In this document: positions 1 through 8,405 of the stretch, one piece after another
How positions within the stretch are numbered: the stretch's first letter is position 1
Layout of the letters: each line of letters starts with the position of its first letter
Position numbers and translations under genes: made by a program
Origin: Planctomycetes bacterium UBA1146
Lineage (GTDB): Bacteria > Planctomycetota > UBA8108 > UBA1146
NCBI GenBank assembly: GCA_002311345.1
Contig: DCAA01000011.1
Coordinates: 1-47,871, forward strand
Direction of reading: 5' to 3'
DNA length: 47,871 nucleotides
Notes under the pieces: model-generated
Databases searched by the model: none
Told to the model about the DNA's origin: nothing
The model's input: the letters and a program-made list of their open reading frames with translations, nothing else

Positions 1-1
1 C

Positions 2-277
2 TTCCAGCGCGGTGACTGCAACAGCGATGACAAGGTCGACCTGGCGGACGCGGCAACGATGCTTGCCAATCAGTTCAATGGTGACCCGATCGATTGCTCC
101 GATGCTTGTGACGCCAACGACGATGGTCAGCTGAACATGGCGGACTCCGTGTATCTGTTGAACTGGCTCTTCAAGTTCGGCCCCGAGCCAACTGCTCCGG
201 GACCGTTCAATGATGGTCCAGATCCGACTGACGATTCCTTGCCGGTATGCGACAGCGACGACACGATGTGTCCGTAG
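2..277 (+). CDS. Type A secreted dockerin-like protein, C-terminal fragment (A1)
   Basis: The reading frame is open from the left edge, so only the last 91 residues of the protein are visible. They form a dockerin-like module with two EF-hand-type calcium loops, the first reading RGDCNSDDKVDLAD and the second DANDDGQLNMAD, each followed by a short helix. The tail ends in a cysteine pair (C-x6-C) one residue before the stop. The same C-terminus occurs in the complete proteins at 2085-3956 and 6518-8350, so this is very likely the end of a third type A protein. The rest lies outside the window. A strong hairpin terminator follows. Confidence 0.8.
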   Translation, partial: FQRGDCNSDDKVDLADAATMLANQFNGDPIDCSDACDANDDGQLNMADSVYLLNWLFKFGPEPTAPGPFNDGPDPTDDSLPVCDSDDTMCP

Positions 278-286
278 GTTATTTAC

Positions 287-330
287 CTTCCGGTGTGCCG
301 GGGATTTCCTGGCACACCGGAAGATTTCTT
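287..330 (+). terminator. Rho-independent-type terminator after A1
   Basis: A perfect 13-bp inverted repeat (arms 287-299 and 311-323, left arm CTTCCGGTGTGCC) with an 11-nt loop is followed by ATTTCTT. It starts 10 bp after the A1 stop. The T tract is short, but the stem is long and GC-rich. Confidence 0.75.
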
Positions 331-456
331 GATATCTGACGTGTGCACTTTGGTGAATTGTGTTTGAGAACAGTTCTAGTTTTTCATAGCAAGTTGGGTT
401 GGCGGTTCTCGCTGGGTTTGCGTGGAGAACCGCCCCTGGTAAAGGACACGTTCAGC

Positions 457-1737
457 ATGAGAATCTTTTATATCTTCTTGTTTCTGTTCCTGTTCGGTCA
501 GGTGGCCGTGGCGCAGGACTACGTCCTGAGCATCAGTAGCGGCACTATTCCGGAGGGGGGAAGCGGTTCCCTCACCATCTCCATGGACAATAACGGCCTC
601 GATGTTCAGGGCTGGTCTTATGGAGCCTGTAACGACACCGCATTCCTCACCTGCAATGCAGTGGTAGATGGTTCCACCACGGCGATCGTGAATAACGGTT
701 CGCCTCCTGGTTTCAACGAGGTGAGTGTCAATGACGCAGGCTTCACCGTCGGAGTCGTGATCTGCTTCACCGGTTGTGCTGTTCTGGCGCCGGGAGCCGG
801 TTATGAACTCAACGTGGCGACCTATACCGGCAACTCCGAGGGCACCACCACGGTGGCCTTTTGCGATACTCTCGGATCGCCTCCGGTGGTCACGGTCATC
901 GTGGTCGACGGTCAGTCCGTCGCCCCGAGCCAGAATTCCGGTTCGGTCGATGTGGTTGGCGTGCCAGATCCCGAGTTCACCTACCATGCCGAAGATGCCT
1001 CCGGGAACTACAATCCCGGAGATGGCAATGCCAGCGTTTCCGTCGCTATCAGCCTCTCCGAAACCGACAACAGCGGACTCGGCGCCCCGTTCCCTAATGA
1101 GACCCAGGGCTTTTCGATGGGCGTATCCAACGGTTCCGAGGTTTTTCCGACGGCCGTGAACCTGTCGTTGCCCTTTACAGCAGACTTTGCCGAGGACTCT
1201 CTTTTCTCCAATGGCTGGACCGTTGGAGTGGTCTACAGTTTTGCCGGAGGTAACACCTTACCGTTTCCGGTCCAGACCACGGTCCTTTCCATTGACTACG
1301 AAACCGGTGGCAGCATGGCTGGCGATGAAGACGGAGCGACCGTGGCGCTGACCTGGGATGATGGTCTTGGAAGTCCACCGGTGGCCAACGTGGTCGTGGT
1401 CGATGGTGGATCCTTGCAGGCACTCTTTGACGATGGCAGTATCACCTTGAACGCGGTGGTGACCGTCGATTTCATCCGTGGCGACGTGAATGGGGATGAA
1501 AAGGTGAACATCGCAGATGGCATCTGGATCATCTATGAACTGTTCCTCAATGGTCCTACAAGCGCCTGTCCCATCTCTCGAGATGCCAATGCAGATGGAT
1601 TTGTTGATACCGGAGATGCGGTCTTCGTTTTCAATTACCGCTTCCTCGATGGTCCGGAGCCGTCAGCTCCATTCCCGGACTGTGGCCAGGAAACGGATCA
1701 AACTCCGGAAGATTGCGCGACATCCTTCTGCGGGTAG
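457..1737 (+). CDS. Type B secreted protein with two cohesin-like modules and dockerin-like C-terminus (B1)
   Basis: This is a 426-residue exported protein of unknown function. ATG 457 was chosen over the upstream ATG at 343 because AAAGGA (441-446) lies 10 bp upstream and the first 20 residues form a classical signal peptide ending in VAVAQ. Two beta-rich modules follow. The first contains QGWSYGACND and the second QGFSMG. Both carry W/FTVGVV-type strands and end in the signature GSPPVxxVxVVDGxS. Residues from about 339 form a dockerin-like module (RGDVNGDEKVNIADG, then DANADGFVDTGDAV), and the tail ends in C-x4-C-G. Likeness to cohesins is judged by motif only. It is flanked by terminators on both sides and so is probably monocistronic. 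Confidence 0.85.
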   Translation: MRIFYIFLFLFLFGQVAVAQDYVLSISSGTIPEGGSGSLTISMDNNGLDVQGWSYGACNDTAFLTCNAVVDGSTTAIVNNGSPPGFNEVSVNDAGFTVGVVICFTGCAVLAPGAGYELNVATYTGNSEGTTTVAFCDTLGSPPVVTVIVVDGQSVAPSQNSGSVDVVGVPDPEFTYHAEDASGNYNPGDGNASVSVAISLSETDNSGLGAPFPNETQGFSMGVSNGSEVFPTAVNLSLPFTADFAEDSLFSNGWTVGVVYSFAGGNTLPFPVQTTVLSIDYETGGSMAGDEDGATVALTWDDGLGSPPVANVVVVDGGSLQALFDDGSITLNAVVTVDFIRGDVNGDEKVNIADGIWIIYELFLNGPTSACPISRDANADGFVDTGDAVFVFNYRFLDGPEPSAPFPDCGQETDQTPEDCATSFCG

Positions 1738-1760
1738 CGACTGTTATTGTTGATTTGGAC

Positions 1761-1803
1761 GGGGTCGTTCTGGAATCTGTTGCCAGAACGGCCTCGTTTC
1801 TTA
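1761..1803 (+). terminator. Hairpin terminator after B1
   Basis: Arms 1761-1773 and 1783-1795 pair with an uninterrupted CGTTCTGG/CCAGAACG core extended by G-C and G-U pairs. The loop is 9 nt and GTTTCTTACTT follows. It begins 24 bp after the B1 stop. Confidence 0.65.
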
Positions 1804-2084
1804 CTTCGCGTGAGTTGTTTTGGTCGCCTCGGCGACTGGTGTTTTCCTGGCTTTGCAGGGGTCGATGGTGAGGTTCAGTATTGCTCAGCCGTGGTATTCG
1901 CAACCGCAGTTGAGTTGAATTGTGCACAATATCATATTCAAAACGTATTCTCTGTTAGTCGGTATCGGCAGGAAAGTCAGGACTACTCCTTTCTTCCACC
2001 CCTTCGAGCAGATAATGTGAGTGAATCGGCGAGTAGCGTTCGCCGGTATTTATCCGCCGCCCACGGTTCGAGAAGGAGAATACG
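1804..2084 (+). promoter_or_regulatory. Gene-free region before A2 with candidate promoter and 12-bp palindrome
   Basis: No convincing gene was found here. TTGAGT (1910-1915) and CATATT (1933-1938), 17 bp apart, could be -35 and -10 elements. Between them lies a perfect palindrome, ATTGTGCACAAT (1919-1930), in the position of an operator. The ribosome-binding site of A2, AAGGAG, is at 2073-2078. Promoter and operator calls rest on sequence appearance only. Confidence 0.35.
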
Positions 2085-3956
2085 GTGCCTATCTGCCGTT
2101 GTTTTATAGAGTTATGGTACTTGCTGCTGGTTTTCGCACTGACCATTTCTGTACCCGTTCATGGCCAGCAATCGCTGCAGGTGACGGGCCAGGGGCAGTC
2201 GGTCACAGGCCTCGGGAGCGCCGGTTTCGGAATCAGCGCCGATGCGACCGCTGACATTCAGGGCTTTGTACTGGCAGTCAGTTCGGATCCAACCCTCGTC
2301 GCCATCGAAAATCTGGGGATCACCGGGACCAGTACCGAGACCGAGAATGCGGAACTGGTCGTTGGTGAGATCTTTGTCGATGGATTCACCCTGGGAGTGG
2401 TCCTCGATGCCGAATCTCCCTTTGATGGTCAGGTCATTCCTGCAGGAACAGCCATCCTGCTGGCCATTTTTGAAGCCAGATCGGTGGTGGCTCTTCCCGA
2501 GGGATCCTCGGAAACCACTGGCTTCGAGTTTGTCGATGAGATCCTGAACGATCCTCCGATGTCGAACATCCTGGTGCAGGGGGGCATCTCTATCGGGGTC
2601 AATGAAGGGTTGGATCTCGTCGATGCTCCTGCAGCTCTGACGATCCTTCCTCCTCCGCCGGCAACCTTGACGATTGAAGGAACTTCGTCGGGCCAGGAGT
2701 CGGAGGGATGTACTCGCATCTTGCTGGACAATTCAGGAGGCGGAGTCCAGGGTTTTGTTCTCTCCATCGTCCACGACGATTCGTTGCTGAACCTGCTCGG
2801 AATCGACATCTCCGGAACTGTAACCGATGATGTCGGGGCTGAGTTTGTGGTCACCAACATCGAAGGTAACGGTGGGACGATCGGTGTTGTTCTCGATTTC
2901 ACGCCCCCCTTCGACGGACACGAAATCGATCCGGGTGAGGGGCACCACATCGCGAACTTCTGCTACCTCGTACTGAATCCGCTGATCGTTACCGACGGAG
3001 AACCCCTTCCTGATCCGATATTGACGGATCTGACATTTGTCGACGGTGTCTTCGGAGATCCGCCCCTCTCGAACCTGGTGGTGATCGGAGGGCTGTCGAT
3101 CGATCCGATTCTGGTGGATGGTCAGTTCATCATCGATCCCATCGTGGTCCCGGCGGAGAATACCGTGTTCTACGCTGATGTCCTGTTCGACACGACCGTT
3201 GGTAACTACCCGATCCCAGGTGCCACGGGACGGCTGCACATCAGTTACGAGGAGCCCGATGGCAACATCCAGGGATTTACTCTGACCCTCTGCTACGATT
3301 GCTTTCTCACCATCGATCCCGATTCCTGGGATTTCGAGGGCTCGATCGTGGAAGAGATCGGAGTGGAGTACCTCGCCGTGCAAGTCGACGACCTTCCCGA
3401 TGACGGGGACGGTTGCGAACTGGTGGTGGGAATCCTGCTCGATGCGCTGCCACCATTCGAGGGCCAGACTCTTCCACAGACCGATTTTCCCCTTCTGATC
3501 GGGGGACTCGATGTCACCATCGACCTGGACGCTCCCTGTGAGACCCCGCTTGCCATCGATTTCTGTGACGGAATCAACGGAAATGGCTCGGTACCGCTTT
3601 ACAACAATGTAGTTATCGATTTTCAGTCAGTTCAGAATTTTGAACGGTTCGGCACAGCCATCACCGTCGAGCCGGTCGAGATCTTTCAGAGGGGAGATTG
3701 CAATAGCGACGATAAGGTAGATCTCGCTGATATTGCCACTGCTATTGCAACCCAGTTCATGGGTTACGAAATCGATTGTCCGGATGCCTGTGATTTCAAC
3801 GACGATGGTCTCATCAACCTGGCAGACCCGGTGTTCGGGCTCAATTATCTGTTCAAATTCGGGGCTGTGCCGCCGGCTCCTGGAGCGTACGATGACGGTC
3901 CGGATCCGACGGAGGATTCGCTTCCTGTCTGCGAGAGCGACGACACCATTTGCTAA
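2085..3956 (+). CDS. Type A secreted protein with three cohesin-like modules and dockerin-like C-terminus (A2)
   Basis: This 623-residue exported protein starts at GTG 2085, set by AAGGAG at 2073-2078. Residues 1-27 are a signal peptide (hydrophobic core LLLVFALTISV, cleavage near VHG-Q). Three related beta modules follow. Each has a (V/I)QGF-x-L strand near its start and a GVVLD or GILLD strand with PPF(D/E)GQ in the middle. The first two end in the signature DPPxSNxxVxGGxSI, and the third is divergent with the sequence FCDGINGNG. A proline-rich linker (ILPPPPATL) separates modules 1 and 2. From about residue 535 there is a dockerin-like pair of calcium loops (RGDCNSDDKVDLADIA; DFNDDGLINLADPV), and the protein ends in C-x6-C. 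It is probably co-transcribed with B2, 145 bp downstream without a visible terminator. Function is unknown; a matrix or scaffold role is inference. Confidence 0.85.
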   Translation: MPICRCFIELWYLLLVFALTISVPVHGQQSLQVTGQGQSVTGLGSAGFGISADATADIQGFVLAVSSDPTLVAIENLGITGTSTETENAELVVGEIFVDGFTLGVVLDAESPFDGQVIPAGTAILLAIFEARSVVALPEGSSETTGFEFVDEILNDPPMSNILVQGGISIGVNEGLDLVDAPAALTILPPPPATLTIEGTSSGQESEGCTRILLDNSGGGVQGFVLSIVHDDSLLNLLGIDISGTVTDDVGAEFVVTNIEGNGGTIGVVLDFTPPFDGHEIDPGEGHHIANFCYLVLNPLIVTDGEPLPDPILTDLTFVDGVFGDPPLSNLVVIGGLSIDPILVDGQFIIDPIVVPAENTVFYADVLFDTTVGNYPIPGATGRLHISYEEPDGNIQGFTLTLCYDCFLTIDPDSWDFEGSIVEEIGVEYLAVQVDDLPDDGDGCELVVGILLDALPPFEGQTLPQTDFPLLIGGLDVTIDLDAPCETPLAIDFCDGINGNGSVPLYNNVVIDFQSVQNFERFGTAITVEPVEIFQRGDCNSDDKVDLADIATAIATQFMGYEIDCPDACDFNDDGLINLADPVFGLNYLFKFGAVPPAPGAYDDGPDPTEDSLPVCESDDTIC

Positions 3957-4101
3957 TGGCTTGGATTGTTCGTGTCTCTGGTGGACCGGAAATCTCATCC
4001 TATCGGCCTTCGAGTCGTTACTGGAGAGATCCTTATTCGGTGTGCACGAGGATAGACATGGGTCTGAGGAATCTGGCCCCGAGGAAAGAAGGAACCCGCT
4101 C

Positions 4102-5901
4102 ATGACCAAATTTTTTGCTTTTCTTTCAATTGTGGTTTGTCTTGCTGGAGGTACTCGTGCGCTGGCGCAGGATTATCTGCTTTACATCACGAGTCCGACG
4201 ACCGCTGGTCTCGGTGGGACTCTGGATCAATCTACGAACCTGGATAACAACGGTGAAGTGATTCAAGGGTGGTCGTACGGCGTTTGCCACGATTCTACCT
4301 TGATGACGCTCACAGCTGTCGTTGATGGTTCGACGACCGAGACCGTGAACAACGGGTCGACGCCCGACTTCAATGTAGTGAACCTGCTTGCAGACGGCTA
4401 CACGGTCGGGGTTGTGATTTCCTTCGCCGGCCAGGCTTCTCTGCCACCAGGGACCGGTTATGAGTTGAACGTTGGGACATACAGTGCCGATGCTGAGGGT
4501 ATGGCGACCTCGGCCTTCTGCGGTACGCTCGGAGCTCCTCTCGTGGAGACGTTGTTGGTGGTCAATGGAAACGGCGTTGTGCCCGATCAGGCCGATGCTA
4601 CGGTCGATATTCTCGGAGTTCCGGGACCAGAGTTTACCTTCACCGCATCGACCCAGACCGCATCTTATGATGGGAATACTGGTGTCGGTTCCTTCAACGT
4701 CGGAATCGACCTCTCCGAGGTAGATAACTCCGCCGCTGGAGCTCCGTTCCCCAACGATACCCAGGGATTCTCGATGGGGCTGGCCAGTGACAGCAGCCTC
4801 ATTGGACCCACAGCGGTGACGGTGACTCTTCCCTTCTCACCTGATTTCGACGCCTCGACCCTATTCCCCGATGGCTGGACCATCGGTGTGGTCTACAGTT
4901 TTACGGGTCAAATCGTCCTGCCATTCCCCTCCCCCCTAGAGGTGCTCATCGTCGATTACGAGACCAATGCGGGAACCCTCGCGGGAACCACGGACGCTAC
5001 TGCTACATCCTTGAACTGGGTGAATACACTCGGCTCGCCTCCGGTGGAGAATGTGGTCGTCGTAGATGGATCTTCTCTGAGTCCGAGTTTCGAGGATGGG
5101 ACCATTACCCTCGAGCCGCTGACCGTGCCGGATCCCGAGTACACCTTTAGCGCACCGGACCAATCCGAGAACTACGATGGCAACACGGGAGATGCCTGTT
5201 TCTCGGTGGGGATCACCCTCTCCGAAGTGGACAATTCAGCCGCTGGAGCGGATTTCCCCAACGATACCCAGGGTTTCTCGATGGGACTGGCCAACGACTC
5301 TGGTGTCATGGAACCCCAGGCAGTCAACGTGACTCTTCCCTTTGAACCTGACTTCGCTGCGGGGGGCATATTCCCCGGTGGGTGGACTCTCGGAGTGGTC
5401 TACAGCTTCACCGGGGGCATCGCGCTGGCCTTCCCCGAGCCTCTCGAGGTTCTCAATGTCGATTACTGTACTGTTGCGGATGGGTTGGCCGGAGCGACAG
5501 GTCCCACCGTCACCGCTTTGAGTTGGGTCGGCACGCTGGGTGATCCTCCTGTGGATAACGTTGTCGTGGTGGGGGGGAACTCTCTCGCCCCGAATCTTGA
5601 AGACGGCTCCATTACCCTCAATCCCCTGTTCGATCTGCCGTTCGTCCGGGGTAACTGTAACGGAGACAGTAGCGTGAACATCGCTGACGGGATCTGGATC
5701 CTCAACGAGTTGTTCCAGGATGGACCCAGTGGTACCTGTGCCGCGGCATGTGATATCAATGGCGACGATCTGTACGATATGGCCGATGCAATCCATGTGA
5801 TCTACTACCGGCTCCTCGATGGACCCGAGCCGGTGGCTCCTTTCCCGGATTGCGGCGCAGTAGCCGGAGCCGACTGTGAGGCGACTTCTTACTGTCCATG
5901 A
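4102..5901 (+). CDS. Type B secreted protein with three cohesin-like modules and dockerin-like C-terminus (B2)
   Basis: ATG 4102 was chosen because AAGAAGGAA lies just upstream (4086-4094) and a signal peptide follows at once (MTKFFAFLSIVVCLAGG, ending in ALAQ). The upstream in-frame extension has no such features. The 599-residue product has one QGWS-type module and two closely similar QGFSMG-type modules, each with SEVDNSAAGA and FPNDTQGFSMGL, so one module has been duplicated relative to B1 and B3. Modules end with the shared signature LG(S/D)PPVxNVVVVxGxSL. The dockerin-like module begins near residue 514 (RGNCNGDSSVNIADG; DINGDDLYDMADAI). The tail carries C-x5-C before the final proline. 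The strong terminator at 5954-5989 closes the A2-B2 unit. Confidence 0.85.
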   Translation: MTKFFAFLSIVVCLAGGTRALAQDYLLYITSPTTAGLGGTLDQSTNLDNNGEVIQGWSYGVCHDSTLMTLTAVVDGSTTETVNNGSTPDFNVVNLLADGYTVGVVISFAGQASLPPGTGYELNVGTYSADAEGMATSAFCGTLGAPLVETLLVVNGNGVVPDQADATVDILGVPGPEFTFTASTQTASYDGNTGVGSFNVGIDLSEVDNSAAGAPFPNDTQGFSMGLASDSSLIGPTAVTVTLPFSPDFDASTLFPDGWTIGVVYSFTGQIVLPFPSPLEVLIVDYETNAGTLAGTTDATATSLNWVNTLGSPPVENVVVVDGSSLSPSFEDGTITLEPLTVPDPEYTFSAPDQSENYDGNTGDACFSVGITLSEVDNSAAGADFPNDTQGFSMGLANDSGVMEPQAVNVTLPFEPDFAAGGIFPGGWTLGVVYSFTGGIALAFPEPLEVLNVDYCTVADGLAGATGPTVTALSWVGTLGDPPVDNVVVVGGNSLAPNLEDGSITLNPLFDLPFVRGNCNGDSSVNIADGIWILNELFQDGPSGTCAAACDINGDDLYDMADAIHVIYYRLLDGPEPVAPFPDCGAVAGADCEATSYCP

Positions 5902-5953
5902 GGCACTGCCAGGATCGGTGCGGGAGGCTCTCCCGGTCCGGAGGCTTGTTTGA

Positions 5954-5989
5954 GGGGTCCGGGGCGTAAAACGCTCCGGACCCTTTTTT
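5954..5989 (+). terminator. Rho-independent terminator after B2
   Basis: A 12-bp stem (5955-5966 with 5972-5983, one G-U pair) closes a 5-nt loop and is followed by six Ts. It is the best intrinsic terminator in the window. Confidence 0.9.
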
Positions 5990-6517
5990 CATCGCCACTT
6001 TCAGTTTGTTACCAGCACATATCTACAGTGACCATCCTTCCCCTCCTGGCTTATCTGTAGTGACCATTTGTGCCTGACCCGGCATCTGCTGCCGAGGTTC
6101 GGCACCTGTTGCCGGATATCACCGTCATTCGCTTCTTCTTGGTTGGTCACAGTGGGGTCTCTAGACCGGGGGGTCTATTAACAAACACTGTTGTCTATAG
6201 ACAGGATTGACAATAGGTGATAACTTCGATTCTTCAGCACGAGGAGTCCCGACACGACTCCACCCTCCCGTTGGACCTCGGTTCGGCGGAAATCCTTTTC
6301 CTGAGCCAAATAAGCGACGTTTACGTCGGTCGATCTCCGGATCCAGTTCTACCCCTGAGCTGTTTCCAGCGACGGCTGACATGTAGTGAACAACATTTTG
6401 TTAACGTTTTTTCCCCCTGCTCGGAGTCCTTCCGAAAGGTCAGGAAGAGGTGAGAAAGGCCCTCCTGATCGAGACGAAGTTCCGACGTGTCCCCCCCTGG
6501 AGACGAGGAGAGTAGTG
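5990..6517 (+). promoter_or_regulatory. Gene-free 528-bp region with a cluster of inverted and direct repeats before A3
   Basis: No convincing gene was found here. There are four repeat sets. First, ATCTACAGTGACCAT (6021-6035) and ATCTGTAGTGACCAT (6053-6067) lie 32 bp apart, with the GTGACCA core inverted at 6144-6150. Second, two dyads CGGCA-N5-TGCCG (6080-6094 and 6100-6114) lie exactly 20 bp apart. Third, GTCTCTAGAC (6157-6166) and the perfect palindrome GTCTATAGAC (6193-6202) have a half copy, GTCTAT, at 6173. Fourth, CGACGT-TT-ACGTCG spans 6315-6328. A consensus TTGACA at 6207-6212 could be a -35 element, but no good -10 follows at 17 bp. AACAACATTTTGTTAACGTTTTTT near 6390-6412 could be a weak hairpin. 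An operator array is a plausible reading. Confidence 0.45.
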
Positions 6518-8350
6518 ATGAACCGCCGTCTTTCGCGCATTCACAGCGCACTGCTCGCGGTAATCTTTGCCGCGGTCGGAACCCATGCTTTCGCCCAGAA
6601 TTCTCTCGCCATCACTGACGGTGAGACAGCTGGATTAGCGTCTGAGACCCTGGGTGTCCTGATGGACGCCGACAATCCGGTAGAAGGTTTCGTACTCGCT
6701 ATCACCTACGACGACTCATCGTTAACTGTCAGCGATGTCGGCCCTGGTGAAGCAACTGTTGCCGCCTCGGCGGAACTGATCGTTCCGGAGATTCTCCCGG
6801 GTGGTTTCACCCTCGGAGTTGTGATCGATGCCACATCACCCTTTGATGGTCAGGAGATTCCTACAGGTACCGGTCAAGAGATCGCCACCTTCACGATGAC
6901 TCCTCAGATCCTCGTGAGCATGGATACTCCGATTGCGATCGAGTTCACAGATGGCGTGCTGAACAATCCGCCCCTGTCGAACTTGCTCGTCCAGAATGGT
7001 CAGAGCATCGATGCCTCGAATGGTCTGGGTCTCAACAACGGAACCCTGACCCTGCTGCCACCTCCCCCCGACAGCATGAGAATCGAGTCCACTGACATCG
7101 ACTCCGATGAGAGTGGTTCAGTACGCATCCTCCTTTCTAACTCCAGCGGTCCAGTTCAGGGCTTCGTGATCGTGGTTTCACACGATCCGACCTTGCTCGG
7201 TCTCCAGAACATCATTCTCGGTTCGGAATCCCTCGCCGCAGGAGCCGAACTCGTGGTTCCGGAGATTTACTCCAACGGTGGAAGCCTCGGCGTGGTTCTC
7301 GATTTCGAGAGTCCGTTCGGTGGTCAAAACATCCCGACCGGAGACGACAATCACATCGCGAGTTACACCTACGCCTCCTTGATGGAGATCTTGATTCCCG
7401 ATCCAGCGGTCGAGACTGATCTGGAACTGGTCGACGGTGTGCTTGGAAGCCCTCTGCTCGATAACGTGATCGTGGTTGGGGGTCTCTCCATCAGTCCTTC
7501 CCTCGAGGGCGGAACGGTGACCCTTAATGCGATTGAAGAGATCGTCAACGACACCACGTTCTACATCGGACAGCGTGACTTCCCGGAGACGGGCACCAAC
7601 GGTGGACTTGGATTCCCGGGACAGGGCATCGAGTTCTGCTTCTTCTACAGTGATCCTAATGACAACATTCAAGGTGTGCAGTTGGCGGTTTGCTACGACG
7701 ACCTGCTTCTGATCGACGGTACCTTCACCATCGAAGGAACGATCGCTGATGAACTGGGCGCCGAGTTCGTCAACTACCAGATCGATAACGATGACAATGA
7801 TGGCGACGGTCGCGAACTGATCGCCGGTATCCTCATGGACGCTCTTCCTCCCTTCGAGAACCAGCAGCTCCCGCAAACGGTCGAGCCGCTGATGATCGCC
7901 TGCGTACAGGCCGAGGTGGACCCAGGAGCCGTCTGTGGTGATAGCTTCAGCATCGATTTCTGTGACGGAATCAACGGTAATGGTCAGGTTGCGATCAATA
8001 ACATGGCTGTTATCAACTACCAGTCGATACAGGACTTTTTGCTTGTTGGTGCGACTTACGAGATCATTCCAGTCCCGGCGTTCCTGCGCGGAGACTGTAA
8101 CACTGATACACAGGTTGACCTGGCGGATGCCGCGACCGTGATAGCCAGTCAGTTCCAGGGATTCGAGGTCGGTTGCCTCGATGCCTGTGACTCGAACGAC
8201 GACGGGCTCATCAACCTCGCAGACTCCGTATTCCTGCTCAACTTCCTGTTCTTGTTCGGAGATCTCCCTCCGGATCCAGGCCCCTACATGGCTGGCCCCG
8301 ACCCGACCGAGGACGACTTGGACTGCGCGCTTCCGGCCTCTTGTAACTAG
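6518..8350 (+). CDS. Type A secreted protein with three cohesin-like modules and dockerin-like C-terminus (A3)
   Basis: The ATG at 6518 is favoured by GAGGAG at 6505-6510 and by the signal peptide that follows (MNRRLSRIHSALLAVIFAAVG, cleavage after AFA-Q). An in-frame ATG at 6386 has neither. The 610-residue product matches A2 throughout. Three modules carry VEGF/VQGF/IQGV strands, a G(V/I)(V/L)(I/L/M)D strand with PFxxQ(E/N/Q), and the signature NNPPLSNLLVQNGQSI or its variants. The third contains FCDGINGNG. A proline-rich linker LLPPPPDS separates modules 1 and 2. The dockerin-like module starts near residue 522 (RGDCNTDTQVDLADAA; DSNDDGLINLADSV) and the tail ends C-x5-C-N. The gap to B3 is only 55 bp, so the two are almost certainly one transcript. 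Confidence 0.87.
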   Translation: MNRRLSRIHSALLAVIFAAVGTHAFAQNSLAITDGETAGLASETLGVLMDADNPVEGFVLAITYDDSSLTVSDVGPGEATVAASAELIVPEILPGGFTLGVVIDATSPFDGQEIPTGTGQEIATFTMTPQILVSMDTPIAIEFTDGVLNNPPLSNLLVQNGQSIDASNGLGLNNGTLTLLPPPPDSMRIESTDIDSDESGSVRILLSNSSGPVQGFVIVVSHDPTLLGLQNIILGSESLAAGAELVVPEIYSNGGSLGVVLDFESPFGGQNIPTGDDNHIASYTYASLMEILIPDPAVETDLELVDGVLGSPLLDNVIVVGGLSISPSLEGGTVTLNAIEEIVNDTTFYIGQRDFPETGTNGGLGFPGQGIEFCFFYSDPNDNIQGVQLAVCYDDLLLIDGTFTIEGTIADELGAEFVNYQIDNDDNDGDGRELIAGILMDALPPFENQQLPQTVEPLMIACVQAEVDPGAVCGDSFSIDFCDGINGNGQVAINNMAVINYQSIQDFLLVGATYEIIPVPAFLRGDCNTDTQVDLADAATVIASQFQGFEVGCLDACDSNDDGLINLADSVFLLNFLFLFGDLPPDPGPYMAGPDPTEDDLDCALPASCN

Positions 8351-8405
8351 TCAATCAACAGGAACCCAAAGACAAGGACTTCCACTAGGAAGTGGAGTAA
8401 GAAAC

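Noticed and set aside
343..456. Longer N-terminus for B1 from ATG 343
   Set aside because: It would bury the signal peptide 38 residues inside, and ATG 457 has its own ribosome-binding site.
1747..2109. Forward open frame of 120 codons before A2
   Set aside because: It runs through the terminator and candidate promoter, overlaps the A2 start, and has no recognisable protein feature.
6021..6202. Inverted repeats considered as insertion-sequence ends
   Set aside because: No transposase fragment or target-site duplication lies between them, and the copies are too short and mostly direct or locally palindromic.
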